Below are positions 1-5,943 of a DNA stretch of 5,943 bases, one piece after another. The DNA lies in contig CAYLGY010000120.1 in NCBI GenBank assembly GCA_964383325.1, positions 1-5,943 on the forward strand. The letters run 5' to 3'. Below the pieces are notes generated by a model, which did not search any database, was not told the origin of the DNA, and saw only the letters and a program-made list of their open reading frames with translations. Position 1 is the first letter of the stretch. Each line of letters opens with the position of its first letter. The position numbers and the translations under genes are program-made. The stretch is from CAYLGY01 sp964383325 (GTDB lineage: Bacteria > Pseudomonadota > Alphaproteobacteria > Rhizobiales > Rhizobiaceae).

Positions 1-11
1 TTCCTGCTGCC

Positions 12-56
12 GCATGATCTTGTCCGGAAAGCGGAAACCACTTTCCGGGATCATGC
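12..56. repeat. Composite inverted repeat, rhizobial intergenic palindrome type, at the 3' end of eutE
   Basis: Two nested perfect inverted repeats. The outer arms are GCATGATC (12-19) and GATCATGC (49-56). The inner arms are CCGGAAAG (24-31) and CTTTCCGG (41-48), around a 9-nt loop (32-40). The only asymmetry is a 4-nt bulge, TTGT (20-23). An alternative inner hairpin, CGGAAA (32-37) with TTTCCG (42-47) and a 4-nt loop, excludes the first. From memory, this closely resembles the abundant GCATGATC...GATCATGC palindromes in intergenic regions of Hyphomicrobiales genomes, but that needs a genome search. In eutE RNA it would form a stem-loop that may protect or end the transcript. No U-tract follows, so it is not a standard intrinsic terminator. 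Confidence 0.8.
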
Positions 57-1046
57 TTCTACCCCGATCACGGCGACGCAATCGCCTGCCTGCACGAGGC
101 CGGGAAAATGGCGTGCGAGCAGAAGGCCTGACATCGGCGCGCGCAGCACTGCCGGCGCCAGCCCCGTGCGCCCGAGCGGAAAGATCCGCGCCAGCACGTC
201 GCCCGCCCGGACCGGCTCGCCAAGATCGTGGCAAAGTTCCAGCAGGCCTTCTTCCTCCGCGAAGGAGAAACAGCCATCCGGCATGTCGATCCAGCGTGTG
301 GGCGCAATTTCCGCCTCGCCGGCAAGAATGCCGGCATGATGCAGCAGGTTGCGCACGCCGCGGCGGGCGATGCGGGTGCTGGCTGCCGTGGCGGTGCCGC
401 CGCCGCCCAGTTCCGTCGTGACAAAGATCTTGCCCATGGCTTCGGCGGCGGTGTCATACATGCCGACAGCGTCGATCTCGGTCATCCGGACCGACCAGGG
501 CGCCGAGAAGGCGCGGACCGCGTCAAACGCCGCCTGTTCCTGCTGCTTGTCGGGCAGGACATGGGCGGCGCAGAAGGGCAGGAAGTCGAGCGTCCTGCCG
601 CCGGAGTGGAAATCGAGCACCAGATCGGCCCGTGGCAGCAATTCGCGCTGGAAGAAATCGGCAATCTTCTGCGTAATCGTGCCATCGGCACGGCCGGGAA
701 AGGCCCGGTTGAGATTGACGCGGTCGATCGGCGATGTCCGGGTAGCGGCCCGGAACGCCGGATAATTCATTGCCGGCACGATGATGACCGTGCCCCGGAT
801 CTGCTGCGGATCGAGCCAGGTGGCCAGATCGTAGAGCGCGAGCGGGCCTTCATATTCATCGCCATGATTGGCCCCCGTCAGCAGGGCCACCGGACCCGCC
901 CCATTGCGAACCACGCAGATGGGAATCATTACCGACCCCCAGGCAGAATCGTCGCGGCTGTAGGGCAATCGGAGATGGCCATGCTGGACGCCGTCGCGGC
1001 CGAAATCCACGGTCGGCGTTATCGGGGAAGGACGTTCTTCATGCAC
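51..1046 (-). CDS. eutE: N-alpha-acetyl-L-2,4-diaminobutyrate deacetylase EutE (DoeB)
   Basis: Zinc-dependent deacetylase (331 aa, AstE/AspA branch of the M14 carboxypeptidase fold). It removes acetate from the EutD product to give L-2,4-diaminobutyrate in the cytoplasm. Zinc ligands are visible as H61 and E64 in GANHGDEYEGP and H147 in LDFHSGG. E212 in FVTTELGGGG is the likely catalytic glutamate, and NLNRAFPG (111-118) is the substrate-binding arginine motif. The C-terminal 80 residues form the beta barrel-like domain of the family. The start is GTG at 1046-1044, 4 nt after the eutD stop, with AAGGA 8 nt upstream. A nearby ATG is in the wrong frame. The length is normal. The last codon and stop (GCA TGA) fall inside the arm of a palindromic repeat. 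eutE is the last gene of the operon visible here. Confidence 0.94.
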   Translation of the reverse strand: MHEERPSPITPTVDFGRDGVQHGHLRLPYSRDDSAWGSVMIPICVVRNGAGPVALLTGANHGDEYEGPLALYDLATWLDPQQIRGTVIIVPAMNYPAFRAATRTSPIDRVNLNRAFPGRADGTITQKIADFFQRELLPRADLVLDFHSGGRTLDFLPFCAAHVLPDKQQEQAAFDAVRAFSAPWSVRMTEIDAVGMYDTAAEAMGKIFVTTELGGGGTATAASTRIARRGVRNLLHHAGILAGEAEIAPTRWIDMPDGCFSFAEEEGLLELCHDLGEPVRAGDVLARIFPLGRTGLAPAVLRAPMSGLLLARHFPGLVQAGDCVAVIGVEA

Positions 1047-1050
1047 GGGC

Positions 1051-2241
1051 TCAGTCCTTCACCACCAGCTCGCGCGGAAAATCGGCAAGGCATTCGACCC
1101 CGGTCTCGGTGATCAGGATGGATTCGGTGATTTCCAGTCCCATCTTCTCCAGCCAGAGTCCGGTCATGAAATGGAAGGTCATGCCGGGCCGCAGCTCGGT
1201 GCGGTCGCCCGGCCGCAGGCTCATTGTGCGCTCACCCCAGTCCGGCGGGTAGCTCAGCCCGATTGAATAGCCGGTGCGGTTGTCCTTCACGATCCCGTAC
1301 TTGCGCAAGACTGCAAAGAATGCATTGGCGATGTCCTCGCAGGTATTGCCGGGACGGGCGGCCTCAAGGCCGGCTTCCATGCCCTCCAGCGTCGCTTTCT
1401 CGGCATCGAGGAATTCCTGCGACGGCTTGCCGAGAAATACGGTGCGCGACAGCGGCACATGATAGCGATGGTAGCAGCCGGCAATCTCGAAGAACGTGCC
1501 CTCGCCACGCCGCATCGGCTTGTCGTCCCAGGTCAGATGCGGCGCGGACGCATCCTCGCCCGATGGAAGCAGGGGAACGATGGCGGGATAGTCGCCGCCG
1601 AACCGGCCGTCCGGACCCTCGATGCCGCGAATTCCGGCATCATAGATCTCGGCGACCAGATCGCATTTGCGCATGCCCGGCTCGACCTTTTCGACAATGC
1701 GCCGGTGCATGGCTTCGACAATCCGGCCGGCAATGCGCATGTAGCCGATTTCCGCCGGGCTCTTGACGGCACGTTGCCAGTTGACGAGGCCGGTCGCATC
1801 GCTGAAGCGCGCATTCGGCAGATGGCGGAGGAGGCTGGCATGGGCTGCGGCGGAATAATAGTAATTGTCCATCTCGACGCCGATGGAGAGCCCGCTCCAG
1901 CCCTTTTCGGCGATGATCTCGCTGAGCCGGTCCATCGGATGGCGCTCGGTCGACTGGACGTAGTGATCGGCGTAGTGAAGGATATTGTCATGCGCCAGCC
2001 AGGCGGTGCGCTTTGCCCCATTGGCATCCTGCAGCCGGCCGAACCAGAGCGGCTCGCCCTGTGGCGGCACCAGGACCGCCTGGTGGACATAGAAGGACCA
2101 GCCATCATAGCCGGTCAGCCAGGCCATGTTGGACGGGTCGGAAACGATCAGGAGATCGATGCCGCGCTCTTCCATGGCACGCCGTGTCGCGGCCAGGCGC
2201 TGGGCATACTCCTCGCGGGTAAATCTGAGTTCAGGCTGCAT
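1051..2241 (-). CDS. eutD: Ectoine hydrolase EutD (DoeA), M24 peptidase fold
   Basis: Cytoplasmic ectoine hydrolase (396 aa; Halomonas DoeA is about 400). It opens the ectoine ring to N-alpha-acetyl-L-2,4-diaminobutyrate and is thought to act likewise on hydroxyectoine. Residues 1-155 form a creatinase-type N-domain (LLIVSDPSNMAWLTGYDGWSF at about 30-50), and 160-390 form the pita-bread C-domain. Positions that bind metal in M24 peptidases are largely replaced: the first Asp is E252 (FFEIAG), the second falls in HVPLSRT, GHG reads GYS, and the fourth ligand is H357. This fits reports that EutD works without metal through a glutamate at this site. MQPELRF is chosen over an in-frame start 64 codons upstream, because that extension is a low-complexity read through eutA, and because an AGGA lies 10 nt before this ATG. 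Confidence 0.94.
   Translation of the reverse strand: MQPELRFTREEYAQRLAATRRAMEERGIDLLIVSDPSNMAWLTGYDGWSFYVHQAVLVPPQGEPLWFGRLQDANGAKRTAWLAHDNILHYADHYVQSTERHPMDRLSEIIAEKGWSGLSIGVEMDNYYYSAAAHASLLRHLPNARFSDATGLVNWQRAVKSPAEIGYMRIAGRIVEAMHRRIVEKVEPGMRKCDLVAEIYDAGIRGIEGPDGRFGGDYPAIVPLLPSGEDASAPHLTWDDKPMRRGEGTFFEIAGCYHRYHVPLSRTVFLGKPSQEFLDAEKATLEGMEAGLEAARPGNTCEDIANAFFAVLRKYGIVKDNRTGYSIGLSYPPDWGERTMSLRPGDRTELRPGMTFHFMTGLWLEKMGLEITESILITETGVECLADFPRELVVKD
1055..1059 (-). promoter_or_regulatory. Ribosome binding site that decides the GTG start of eutE
   Basis: AAGGA, inside the last codons of eutD, lies 8 nt before the GTG at 1046. The nearest ATG (1042-1040) is in a different frame, so GTG is the only start in this frame that keeps the full N-terminal domain. 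Confidence 0.7.
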
Positions 2242-2245
2242 TTCA

Positions 2246-3067
2246 TCATGATCCTGGTTGGGGCGCGCGTGGCGCCAGGGTCGCTCTGGAAAGGGGCAGG
2301 GACAGGAGGCGGCCATATTTCGCGGCGCCGCCTTCCGGGCCGGCGAGGCCGGCCGCGCCGAGGCACTGCCACGCCGTCGCCTGGTTGGAAGTGACGACGG
2401 GCCGGCCAAGCGCGGCTTCGATCCGCCCGGCAATCGGGGCGGCGCGCAGGGCCGTGCAGGAAATGAACAGCGCCTCGGCGTCCGGCGTGCAGGAAGCGCA
2501 GGCTATTTCATGCAGCGAATCGGCAGAGATGCGCGCCATTTCACGGTCGTCATCCATGCCCAGACAGGTGAAGCTGGCAATGGAAAAGCCGTGACGGAGG
2601 AAATATTCGCCCATTGGCCGGCTGGTCTCGGTCGTATAGGGCGTCAGGATGCTGATCCGGCTGGCGCCAAGCGCGCGCAGGCCCGTCACCGCGGCGAGGG
2701 TCGGGGTCACGACCTTCGCGCCCGGCTTGGCAGCGGCAATCGCTGCCTCGACGGCGTCGTCGCCGATGACCACCGAGGCCGAAGTGCAGGAATAGCAGAT
2801 CGCCTCCAGATCCTCCTCGGGCAGGAGCAGGGCGGCGGCCTCCGTCAGCGCCGGCTGCATTCGGCGGAGGTTTTCCGGCGTCACCGGATTTGCATAGGCA
2901 ATGCGCGCGACATGGACCCGGACCCGGTCGGACGCCACCATGCGGCGGAAATCGTCCTCGCTCGTATGATCCGTCGCGAGGACGATCAGCCCGATCCGAG
3001 CGTCGAACGGCCGCGTCTCCAGCGCCGGGGCAATCGCCGACCGGCGGATGACAGGCGCTGCGCTCAT
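2246..3067 (-). CDS. eutA: EutA, Asp/Glu racemase or maleate isomerase family protein of ectoine utilization
   Basis: Cytoplasmic protein (273 aa) of the two-cysteine Asp/Glu racemase, maleate isomerase and arylmalonate decarboxylase superfamily. The candidate catalytic pair is Cys94 in CYSCTSASVVIG and Cys204 in FISCTALR. The C-terminal VVTSNQATAWQCL (224-236) is typical of EutA and maleate isomerases. The ATG at 3067 overlaps the ehuD stop (ATGA) and follows an AAGGTGGAG ribosome site at 3078-3070. In S. meliloti type operons eutA is followed by eutB (threonine dehydratase-like) and eutC (ornithine cyclodeaminase-like). The three are linked to processing of hydroxyectoine-derived intermediates, but the exact EutA reaction is not settled as far as I know. 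Here eutB and eutC are missing and eutD starts 4 nt after the stop. The last 14 residues (from about S260, rich in A, P and R) look like a non-conserved tail. Confidence 0.87.
   Translation of the reverse strand: MSAAPVIRRSAIAPALETRPFDARIGLIVLATDHTSEDDFRRMVASDRVRVHVARIAYANPVTPENLRRMQPALTEAAALLLPEEDLEAICYSCTSASVVIGDDAVEAAIAAAKPGAKVVTPTLAAVTGLRALGASRISILTPYTTETSRPMGEYFLRHGFSIASFTCLGMDDDREMARISADSLHEIACASCTPDAEALFISCTALRAAPIAGRIEAALGRPVVTSNQATAWQCLGAAGLAGPEGGAAKYGRLLSLPLSRATLAPRAPQPGS
2252..2255 (-). promoter_or_regulatory. Ribosome binding site of eutD
   Basis: AGGA within the last codons of eutA lies 10 nt before the eutD ATG at 2241. Two further ATGs in the same short stretch (ATGATGAAATG) are out of frame with eutD. 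The site supports the 396-aa start and coupling to eutA translation. Confidence 0.5.
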
Positions 3068-3723
3068 TGCTCCACCTTGCCGAACCGGCTTTCCAGCCAC
3101 CGCAGGAAGAAGACCGCCACCAGGCTGATGGCGAGGAAGAACGCGCCGACCAGCGTCATCGGCTCGATGTAGCGATAGGAGCTGTTGGCGACGCTCTTGG
3201 CCTGGTTCATGAGTTCGAGCACCGTGATCGCCGAGAGCAGCGGCGTCTCCTTGAACATGGCGATGAAATAATTGGCCAGCGCAGGGATCATCGGCGGAAC
3301 CGCCTGCGGCAGGATGACATGGATCCAGGTCTGGCGCGGCGTCAGGTTGCACGCCTTTGCCGCTTCCCATTGCCCCTTGGGCACATTGTCGATACCGGCG
3401 CGATAGACCTCGGAAGCATAGGTGCCGTAATGCAGCCCGAGCCCGATCACGCCCGCCGCAAGCGCCGGCAGGAGAATGCCGAAATCCGGCAGGACGTAGA
3501 AGATGAAATAGAGCTGCACGAGGAGGGGCGTGCCGCGAATGAGTTCGGTCATGAAGCCGACCGGACGCGAGATCAGCCGGTTGGGCGAACGGCGCAGCAG
3601 CGCGATGGCAAGGCCCACCACGGCGGCCAGCGCCGAGCCGAGCAGCGTGGCGAGGATCGTGATCTTCACGCCCTCGATCATGGTCGGCATGATGCGCCAG
3701 ACAAAATCCCAATCCCATTCCAT
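3064..3723 (-). CDS. ehuD: Ectoine/hydroxyectoine ABC transporter permease EhuD
   Basis: Second inner-membrane permease of the importer (219 aa, HisQ/HisM type), likely forming a heterodimer with EhuC. Hydrophobic segments lie near 12-43, 66-80, 85-100, 145-165 and 187-207. TELIRGTPLLVQLYF at 59-73 is the family motif, and the EAA loop that docks onto EhuA is at 120-139 (EAAKACNLTPRQTWIHVILP). The ATG sits in the overlap TGATG with the ehuC stop, and a GGAG lies 10 nt upstream inside ehuC (3737-3734). Its own stop overlaps the eutA start as ATGA. A much longer frame that runs through this gene into eutA is a read-through shadow and not a fusion protein. Uptake and breakdown genes are thus locked into one transcript. 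Confidence 0.93.
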   Translation of the reverse strand: MEWDWDFVWRIMPTMIEGVKITILATLLGSALAAVVGLAIALLRRSPNRLISRPVGFMTELIRGTPLLVQLYFIFYVLPDFGILLPALAAGVIGLGLHYGTYASEVYRAGIDNVPKGQWEAAKACNLTPRQTWIHVILPQAVPPMIPALANYFIAMFKETPLLSAITVLELMNQAKSVANSSYRYIEPMTLVGAFFLAISLVAVFFLRWLESRFGKVEQ

Positions 3724-4382
3724 CAGGCGCGAACTCCGTCGAGGCCGCGCGTCAGGCGGCGTTCCAGCCAGCGTATGGCAGTCGAGATCGCGATCGCCAT
3801 GAGGAAATAGAGCACGAGGATCGTGGTGAACGGGATCAGCGTATTGCCGGTCTGGGCGCGGACCACCTGGGCCTGGAACGTCATGTCGTGCAGCGAGATC
3901 AGCGAGACGATCGCGGTGGCCTTCAGCAATTCGATTGCATTGTTGCCGAAGGTCGGCAGCATCAGGGGCAGGGCCTGCGGCACGATCACATGGCGCAGGG
4001 TCTGGTAGCGCGACAGGTTGAGCGCGACGCAGGCCTCGTACTGTTCCCGCCCGATCGACTGGATGGCGCCGCGGACGACCTCGGCGCCATAGGCCCCGAC
4101 ATTGAGCCCGAGGGCAAGGACGCCGGTTTCCATCGGCTCCAGCGTGATGCCGGCAAAGGGCAGGACGAAATAGGCGAAGAAAAGCTGCACGAAGATCGAC
4201 GTGCCGCGAAAGAACTCGATATAGGCCGTCGCCAGCGCCCGCAGGATGGCGAACCGGGAGACGCGTCCCAACCCGGCAATGAAGGCCATCACCAGCGCCA
4301 GCGCCGAGCCCATCAGGGTGAGCTGGACGGTCACGATTGCGCCCTGCAGGATCAGGGAAAGATAGCCGGACCAGTCGGTCAT
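3723..4382 (-). CDS. ehuC: Ectoine/hydroxyectoine ABC transporter permease EhuC
   Basis: Inner-membrane permease (219 aa, HisM/GlnP type) expected to pair with EhuD to form the channel used by EhuB and EhuA. The first hydrophobic segment is at about 8-38. The family motif EFFRGTSIFVQLFF lies at 56-69, and further membrane segments occur near 86-105, 150-165 and 183-203. The EAA cytoplasmic loop that contacts the ATPase is at 116-135 (EACVALNLSRYQTLRHVIVP). The start MTDWSGY gives the usual length for the family. Its ribosome site is weak (an AGG about 11 nt upstream), unlike the strong one of ehuB. The stop overlaps the ehuD start by one base (TGATG), which suggests translational coupling. 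The choice of EhuC over EhuD rests on order and similarity; the substrate is inferred from context. Confidence 0.93.
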   Translation of the reverse strand: MTDWSGYLSLILQGAIVTVQLTLMGSALALVMAFIAGLGRVSRFAILRALATAYIEFFRGTSIFVQLFFAYFVLPFAGITLEPMETGVLALGLNVGAYGAEVVRGAIQSIGREQYEACVALNLSRYQTLRHVIVPQALPLMLPTFGNNAIELLKATAIVSLISLHDMTFQAQVVRAQTGNTLIPFTTILVLYFLMAIAISTAIRWLERRLTRGLDGVRA

Positions 4383-4460
4383 GAATGTTTCAGCCTGACA
4401 GAGAGGATCTTGCCGGTCTCATCGCATTGCGCCCGGCCCGCAACCGGCAGGACCGATGCC

Positions 4461-4502
4461 CCGACGGGCCAGGTCGCATTCTCGCGTGTCCTGGCCCGCC
4501 GA
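4461..4502 (-). promoter_or_regulatory. Stem-loop in the ehuB-ehuC intergenic region
   Basis: In the minus-strand RNA, 4502-4490 pairs with 4473-4461 over 13 positions (core CGGGCCAGG with CCTGGCCCG; two G-U pairs near the base) around a 16-nt loop. It starts 31 nt past the ehuB stop and lacks a U-tract. In ABC importer operons, hairpins after the binding-protein gene often stabilise its mRNA or reduce read-through, so that the binding protein outnumbers the permeases. That role is inferred here. The rest of the 151-nt gap shows no gene. It holds a weaker 7-nt inverted repeat (TGCCGGT 4411-4417 with ACCGGCA 4443-4449). Confidence 0.65.
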
Positions 4503-4533
4503 CGCTGCCCCAACCGGCGGTTTCGCACGAGGC

Positions 4534-5379
4534 TCAGCCTTCGCAGAGCTTCTCGCGCGTCGTCGACATGGCCGCTGCAGCAGAGAAACCGTACGGCTCG
4601 ATGATCGCCGCGAATTCTCCGGACTCCTTCAGCTTGGCCAGTTCGACGTCGAACGCATCGCGCAATGCCTCGTCGCCCTTGCGGAAGGCGGCGCCATCGC
4701 AATAGACCGGCGCGCCCTCGACCGGGGCCACGACCTCGAGATTGGGGTCATTGGCCTTGGAAACCAGGTCATTGATCGACAGGACCGGCAGCGAATAGGC
4801 ATCGATGCGGCCATCCTGCACCATCTTCAGCCCGCTCTGCCCGTCCGGCACGACGATCACGCGATCGCGCGGCACGCCAGCATCGAGCGCCAACTTCTCT
4901 TCGGTGCCGCCGCCGGGCGCGCCGACGGTTCCGGTCGGATCGGCCGCAATGTCCGCATAGCTCCTGTAGCCCTTCGGATTGCCCTTCTTGACCAGAAGCG
5001 CCTCGGCATCGCACAGGATCGGCTCGGAATAGGCCACGGCCTCGCAGCGCTCGGGCTTCATGAACAGGCCAGCGGTCACCACGTCATGGCGGCGGGCCTG
5101 CAGGCCGGGAATCATCGCGCCATATTCGGAGATCGAGCCGACGATTTCCGGCACGCCCAGCCGTTCGAAGATGACGCGCGCGACATCGGGCGCAGCGCCC
5201 GACACCTTGCCATCGTTGGCCACCGCGGTGAAGGGCGGCTCATTGGCGATGGCGACGCGCGCAAAGCCCTGCGCGCGAAGCTGCTCCAGCTTGTCGTCCT
5301 GCGCCGAACCCGGCTGGCTGAGCGCGACGGCCGCGACCGCGAGCGCGGCACCCGCCAGAATTGCGTTGAGTTTCTTCAT
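4534..5379 (-). CDS. ehuB: Ectoine/hydroxyectoine-binding periplasmic protein EhuB
   Basis: Periplasmic solute-binding protein (281 aa, family 3) that delivers ectoine or hydroxyectoine to the EhuCD permease. The start MKKLNAIL is chosen over an in-frame ATG 12 codons upstream because it begins a classic signal peptide: KK, a hydrophobic core to about residue 20, and probable cleavage after GSA (26|27). It also has a good purine-rich ribosome site just upstream. With cleavage there, E47, F50, Y86, F106 and R111 become mature E21, F24, Y60, F80 and R85. As I recall them, these are the ligand-cage residues of Sinorhizobium meliloti EhuB, and the offset is a constant 26. The GAPGGGTEEKL segment (153-163) is the second-lobe ligand loop. 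The mature part has four cysteines (112, 123, 228, 279), so disulfides are possible. It lies 48 nt downstream of ehuA and 151 nt upstream of ehuC. Confidence 0.95.
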   Translation of the reverse strand: MKKLNAILAGAALAVAAVALSQPGSAQDDKLEQLRAQGFARVAIANEPPFTAVANDGKVSGAAPDVARVIFERLGVPEIVGSISEYGAMIPGLQARRHDVVTAGLFMKPERCEAVAYSEPILCDAEALLVKKGNPKGYRSYADIAADPTGTVGAPGGGTEEKLALDAGVPRDRVIVVPDGQSGLKMVQDGRIDAYSLPVLSINDLVSKANDPNLEVVAPVEGAPVYCDGAAFRKGDEALRDAFDVELAKLKESGEFAAIIEPYGFSAAAAMSTTREKLCEG

Positions 5380-5383
5380 ATTG

Positions 5384-5393
5384 CCCTTCTCCC
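5384..5393 (-). promoter_or_regulatory. Ribosome binding site of ehuB
   Basis: GGGAGAAGGG lies just upstream of the ATG at 5379, with the GGAG core 9 nt from the start codon. It supports the start at the signal peptide MKKLN over the in-frame ATG 36 nt upstream, and suggests strong translation, as expected for a binding protein. Confidence 0.75.
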
Positions 5394-5427
5394 TGACTGT
5401 GTTTGGTCGTTTCATTCCCGCAAGCGG

Positions 5428-5943
5428 TCAGAGCTTGTGACCGGCGGCGAGGATCTTGCGCAGGAACGCCTTGGTGCGCTCCTGCTGCGGATTGCGGAAT
5501 ATGGCGTCCGGCGGCCCCTCCTCGACGATCCTGCCGCCGTCGAAGAACAGGACGCGATCGGCGAAATCATGCGCGAAGCCCATTTCATGCGTCACGAGCA
5601 GCATGGTCATGTCGGTCTCCGCCGCCAGCTTGCGCATCACGTTCAGCACTTCCTCGACCAGTTCCGGATCGAGCGCGGAGGTGACTTCGTCGAAAAGCAT
5701 GATCTTGGGCGACAGGGCCAGCGCCCGCGCAATGGCGACGCGCTGCTTCTGCCCGCCGGAAAGCTGGGCGGGCATGTTGCGCGCCTTGTCGGCCATGCCG
5801 ACCATGTCGAGCAGCTCCATCGCCCGTTTCTCGGCCTCGGAGCGGGCCAGCCCCTTGGTCAGGATCGGCGCCAGCGTCACATTGTCGATGACGCTCTTGT
5901 GCGGAAACAGGTTGAAGAGCTGGAACACCATGCCGATCTTCTG
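5428..5943 (-). CDS. ehuA: Ectoine/hydroxyectoine ABC transporter, ATP-binding subunit EhuA (partial, N-terminus off window)
   Basis: This is the ATPase of a polar amino-acid type (HisP/GlnQ family) ABC importer, which acts on the cytoplasmic face of the inner membrane and powers ectoine import. The 171 visible residues start just before the Q-loop (VFQ, fragment Q8). They then show the ABC signature LSGGQKQR (61-68), a Walker B segment IMLFDE with the catalytic glutamate (81-86), the D-loop SALD and the switch histidine in LVTHEMGF (H119). The common DEPTSALD reads DEVTSALD here, with proline replaced by valine, which is unlikely to harm function. Relatives are about 250 residues, so roughly 80 N-terminal residues, including Walker A, lie beyond base 5943. 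The frame is open to the window edge and ends in TGA at 5430-5428. The family call is certain; the ectoine substrate is inferred from the neighbouring ehuB and eutD/eutE. Confidence 0.93.
   Translation of the reverse strand, partial: QKIGMVFQLFNLFPHKSVIDNVTLAPILTKGLARSEAEKRAMELLDMVGMADKARNMPAQLSGGQKQRVAIARALALSPKIMLFDEVTSALDPELVEEVLNVMRKLAAETDMTMLLVTHEMGFAHDFADRVLFFDGGRIVEEGPPDAIFRNPQQERTKAFLRKILAAGHKL

Noticed and set aside
12..56. Palindrome as a standard Rho-independent terminator
   Set aside because: The stem is strong, but on the minus strand it is followed by GGCAGCAGGAA and not by a U-tract, so intrinsic termination is not supported.
228..1112. Long plus-strand open frame antisense to eutE
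   Set aside because: It is a mirror of the eutE codons, of low complexity (rich in R, G and A), with no plausible family or ribosome site.
1459..2394. Long plus-strand open frame antisense to eutD
   Set aside because: It lies opposite a clearly recognised gene, has no recognisable domain, and long opposite-strand frames are expected in GC-rich DNA with few stop codons.
2242..2433. 64-residue N-terminal extension of EutD
   Set aside because: It overlaps the eutA coding end in another frame, is of low complexity and has no counterpart in known ectoine hydrolases.
2258..3172. Long plus-strand open frame antisense to eutA and the end of ehuD
   Set aside because: It crosses a gene boundary of two recognised genes and has shadow-like composition.
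2246..3718. Possible EhuD-EutA fusion from a 490-codon minus-strand frame
   Set aside because: The upstream part reads ehuD in the wrong frame (H- and R-rich nonsense), while ehuD has its own intact frame and stop. The eutA ATG at 3067 has a good ribosome site.
3067..3810. Long plus-strand open frame antisense to ehuD
   Set aside because: It is rich in charged residues and mirrors membrane-protein codons, as expected of the strand opposite a hydrophobic protein.
5380..5427. Promoter between ehuA and ehuB
   Set aside because: The 48-nt gap shows no convincing -35/-10 pair; it holds only the ehuB ribosome site.

Overview
The window holds most of an ectoine (and probably hydroxyectoine) uptake and breakdown operon, all on the minus strand. 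Reading 5' to 3' on that strand the order is ehuA (3' part only), ehuB, ehuC, ehuD, eutA, eutD (doeA) and eutE (doeB). The high GC content, the gene order and the close fit to the Sinorhizobium ehu/eut operon, plus a palindromic repeat of a rhizobial type at the distal end, point to an alphaproteobacterium of the Hyphomicrobiales (Rhizobiales). No genus can be given from the sequence alone.

Layout: 5943-5428 encodes the C-terminal two thirds of the ATPase EhuA; its Walker A region and the operon promoter lie off the window. 5379-4534 encodes the exported binding protein EhuB. A 151-nt gap (4533-4383) with a strong stem-loop separates it from the permease genes ehuC (4382-3723) and ehuD (3723-3064). 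EutA (3067-2246), EutD (2241-1051) and EutE (1046-51) follow with junctions of -4, +4 and +4 nt. The last 56 bases hold a composite inverted repeat whose inner arm supplies the eutE stop codon.

How the genes work together: EhuB captures ectoines in the periplasm, EhuC and EhuD form the membrane channel, and EhuA powers import. EutD opens the ectoine ring to give N-alpha-acetyl-L-2,4-diaminobutyrate, and EutE removes acetate to give L-2,4-diaminobutyrate. Other enzymes (DoeD, DoeC), not present here, would convert that to aspartate. EutA is a two-cysteine Asp/Glu racemase or maleate isomerase type protein linked in other species to hydroxyectoine use together with EutB and EutC.

The main oddity is that eutB and eutC, which normally lie between eutA and eutD, are absent, and eutA abuts eutD with only 4 nt between them. 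I see no sign of a wholly new system. The points worth a second look are this shortened eut module, the terminal palindrome, the ehuB-ehuC stem-loop and the loss of metal ligands in EutD.
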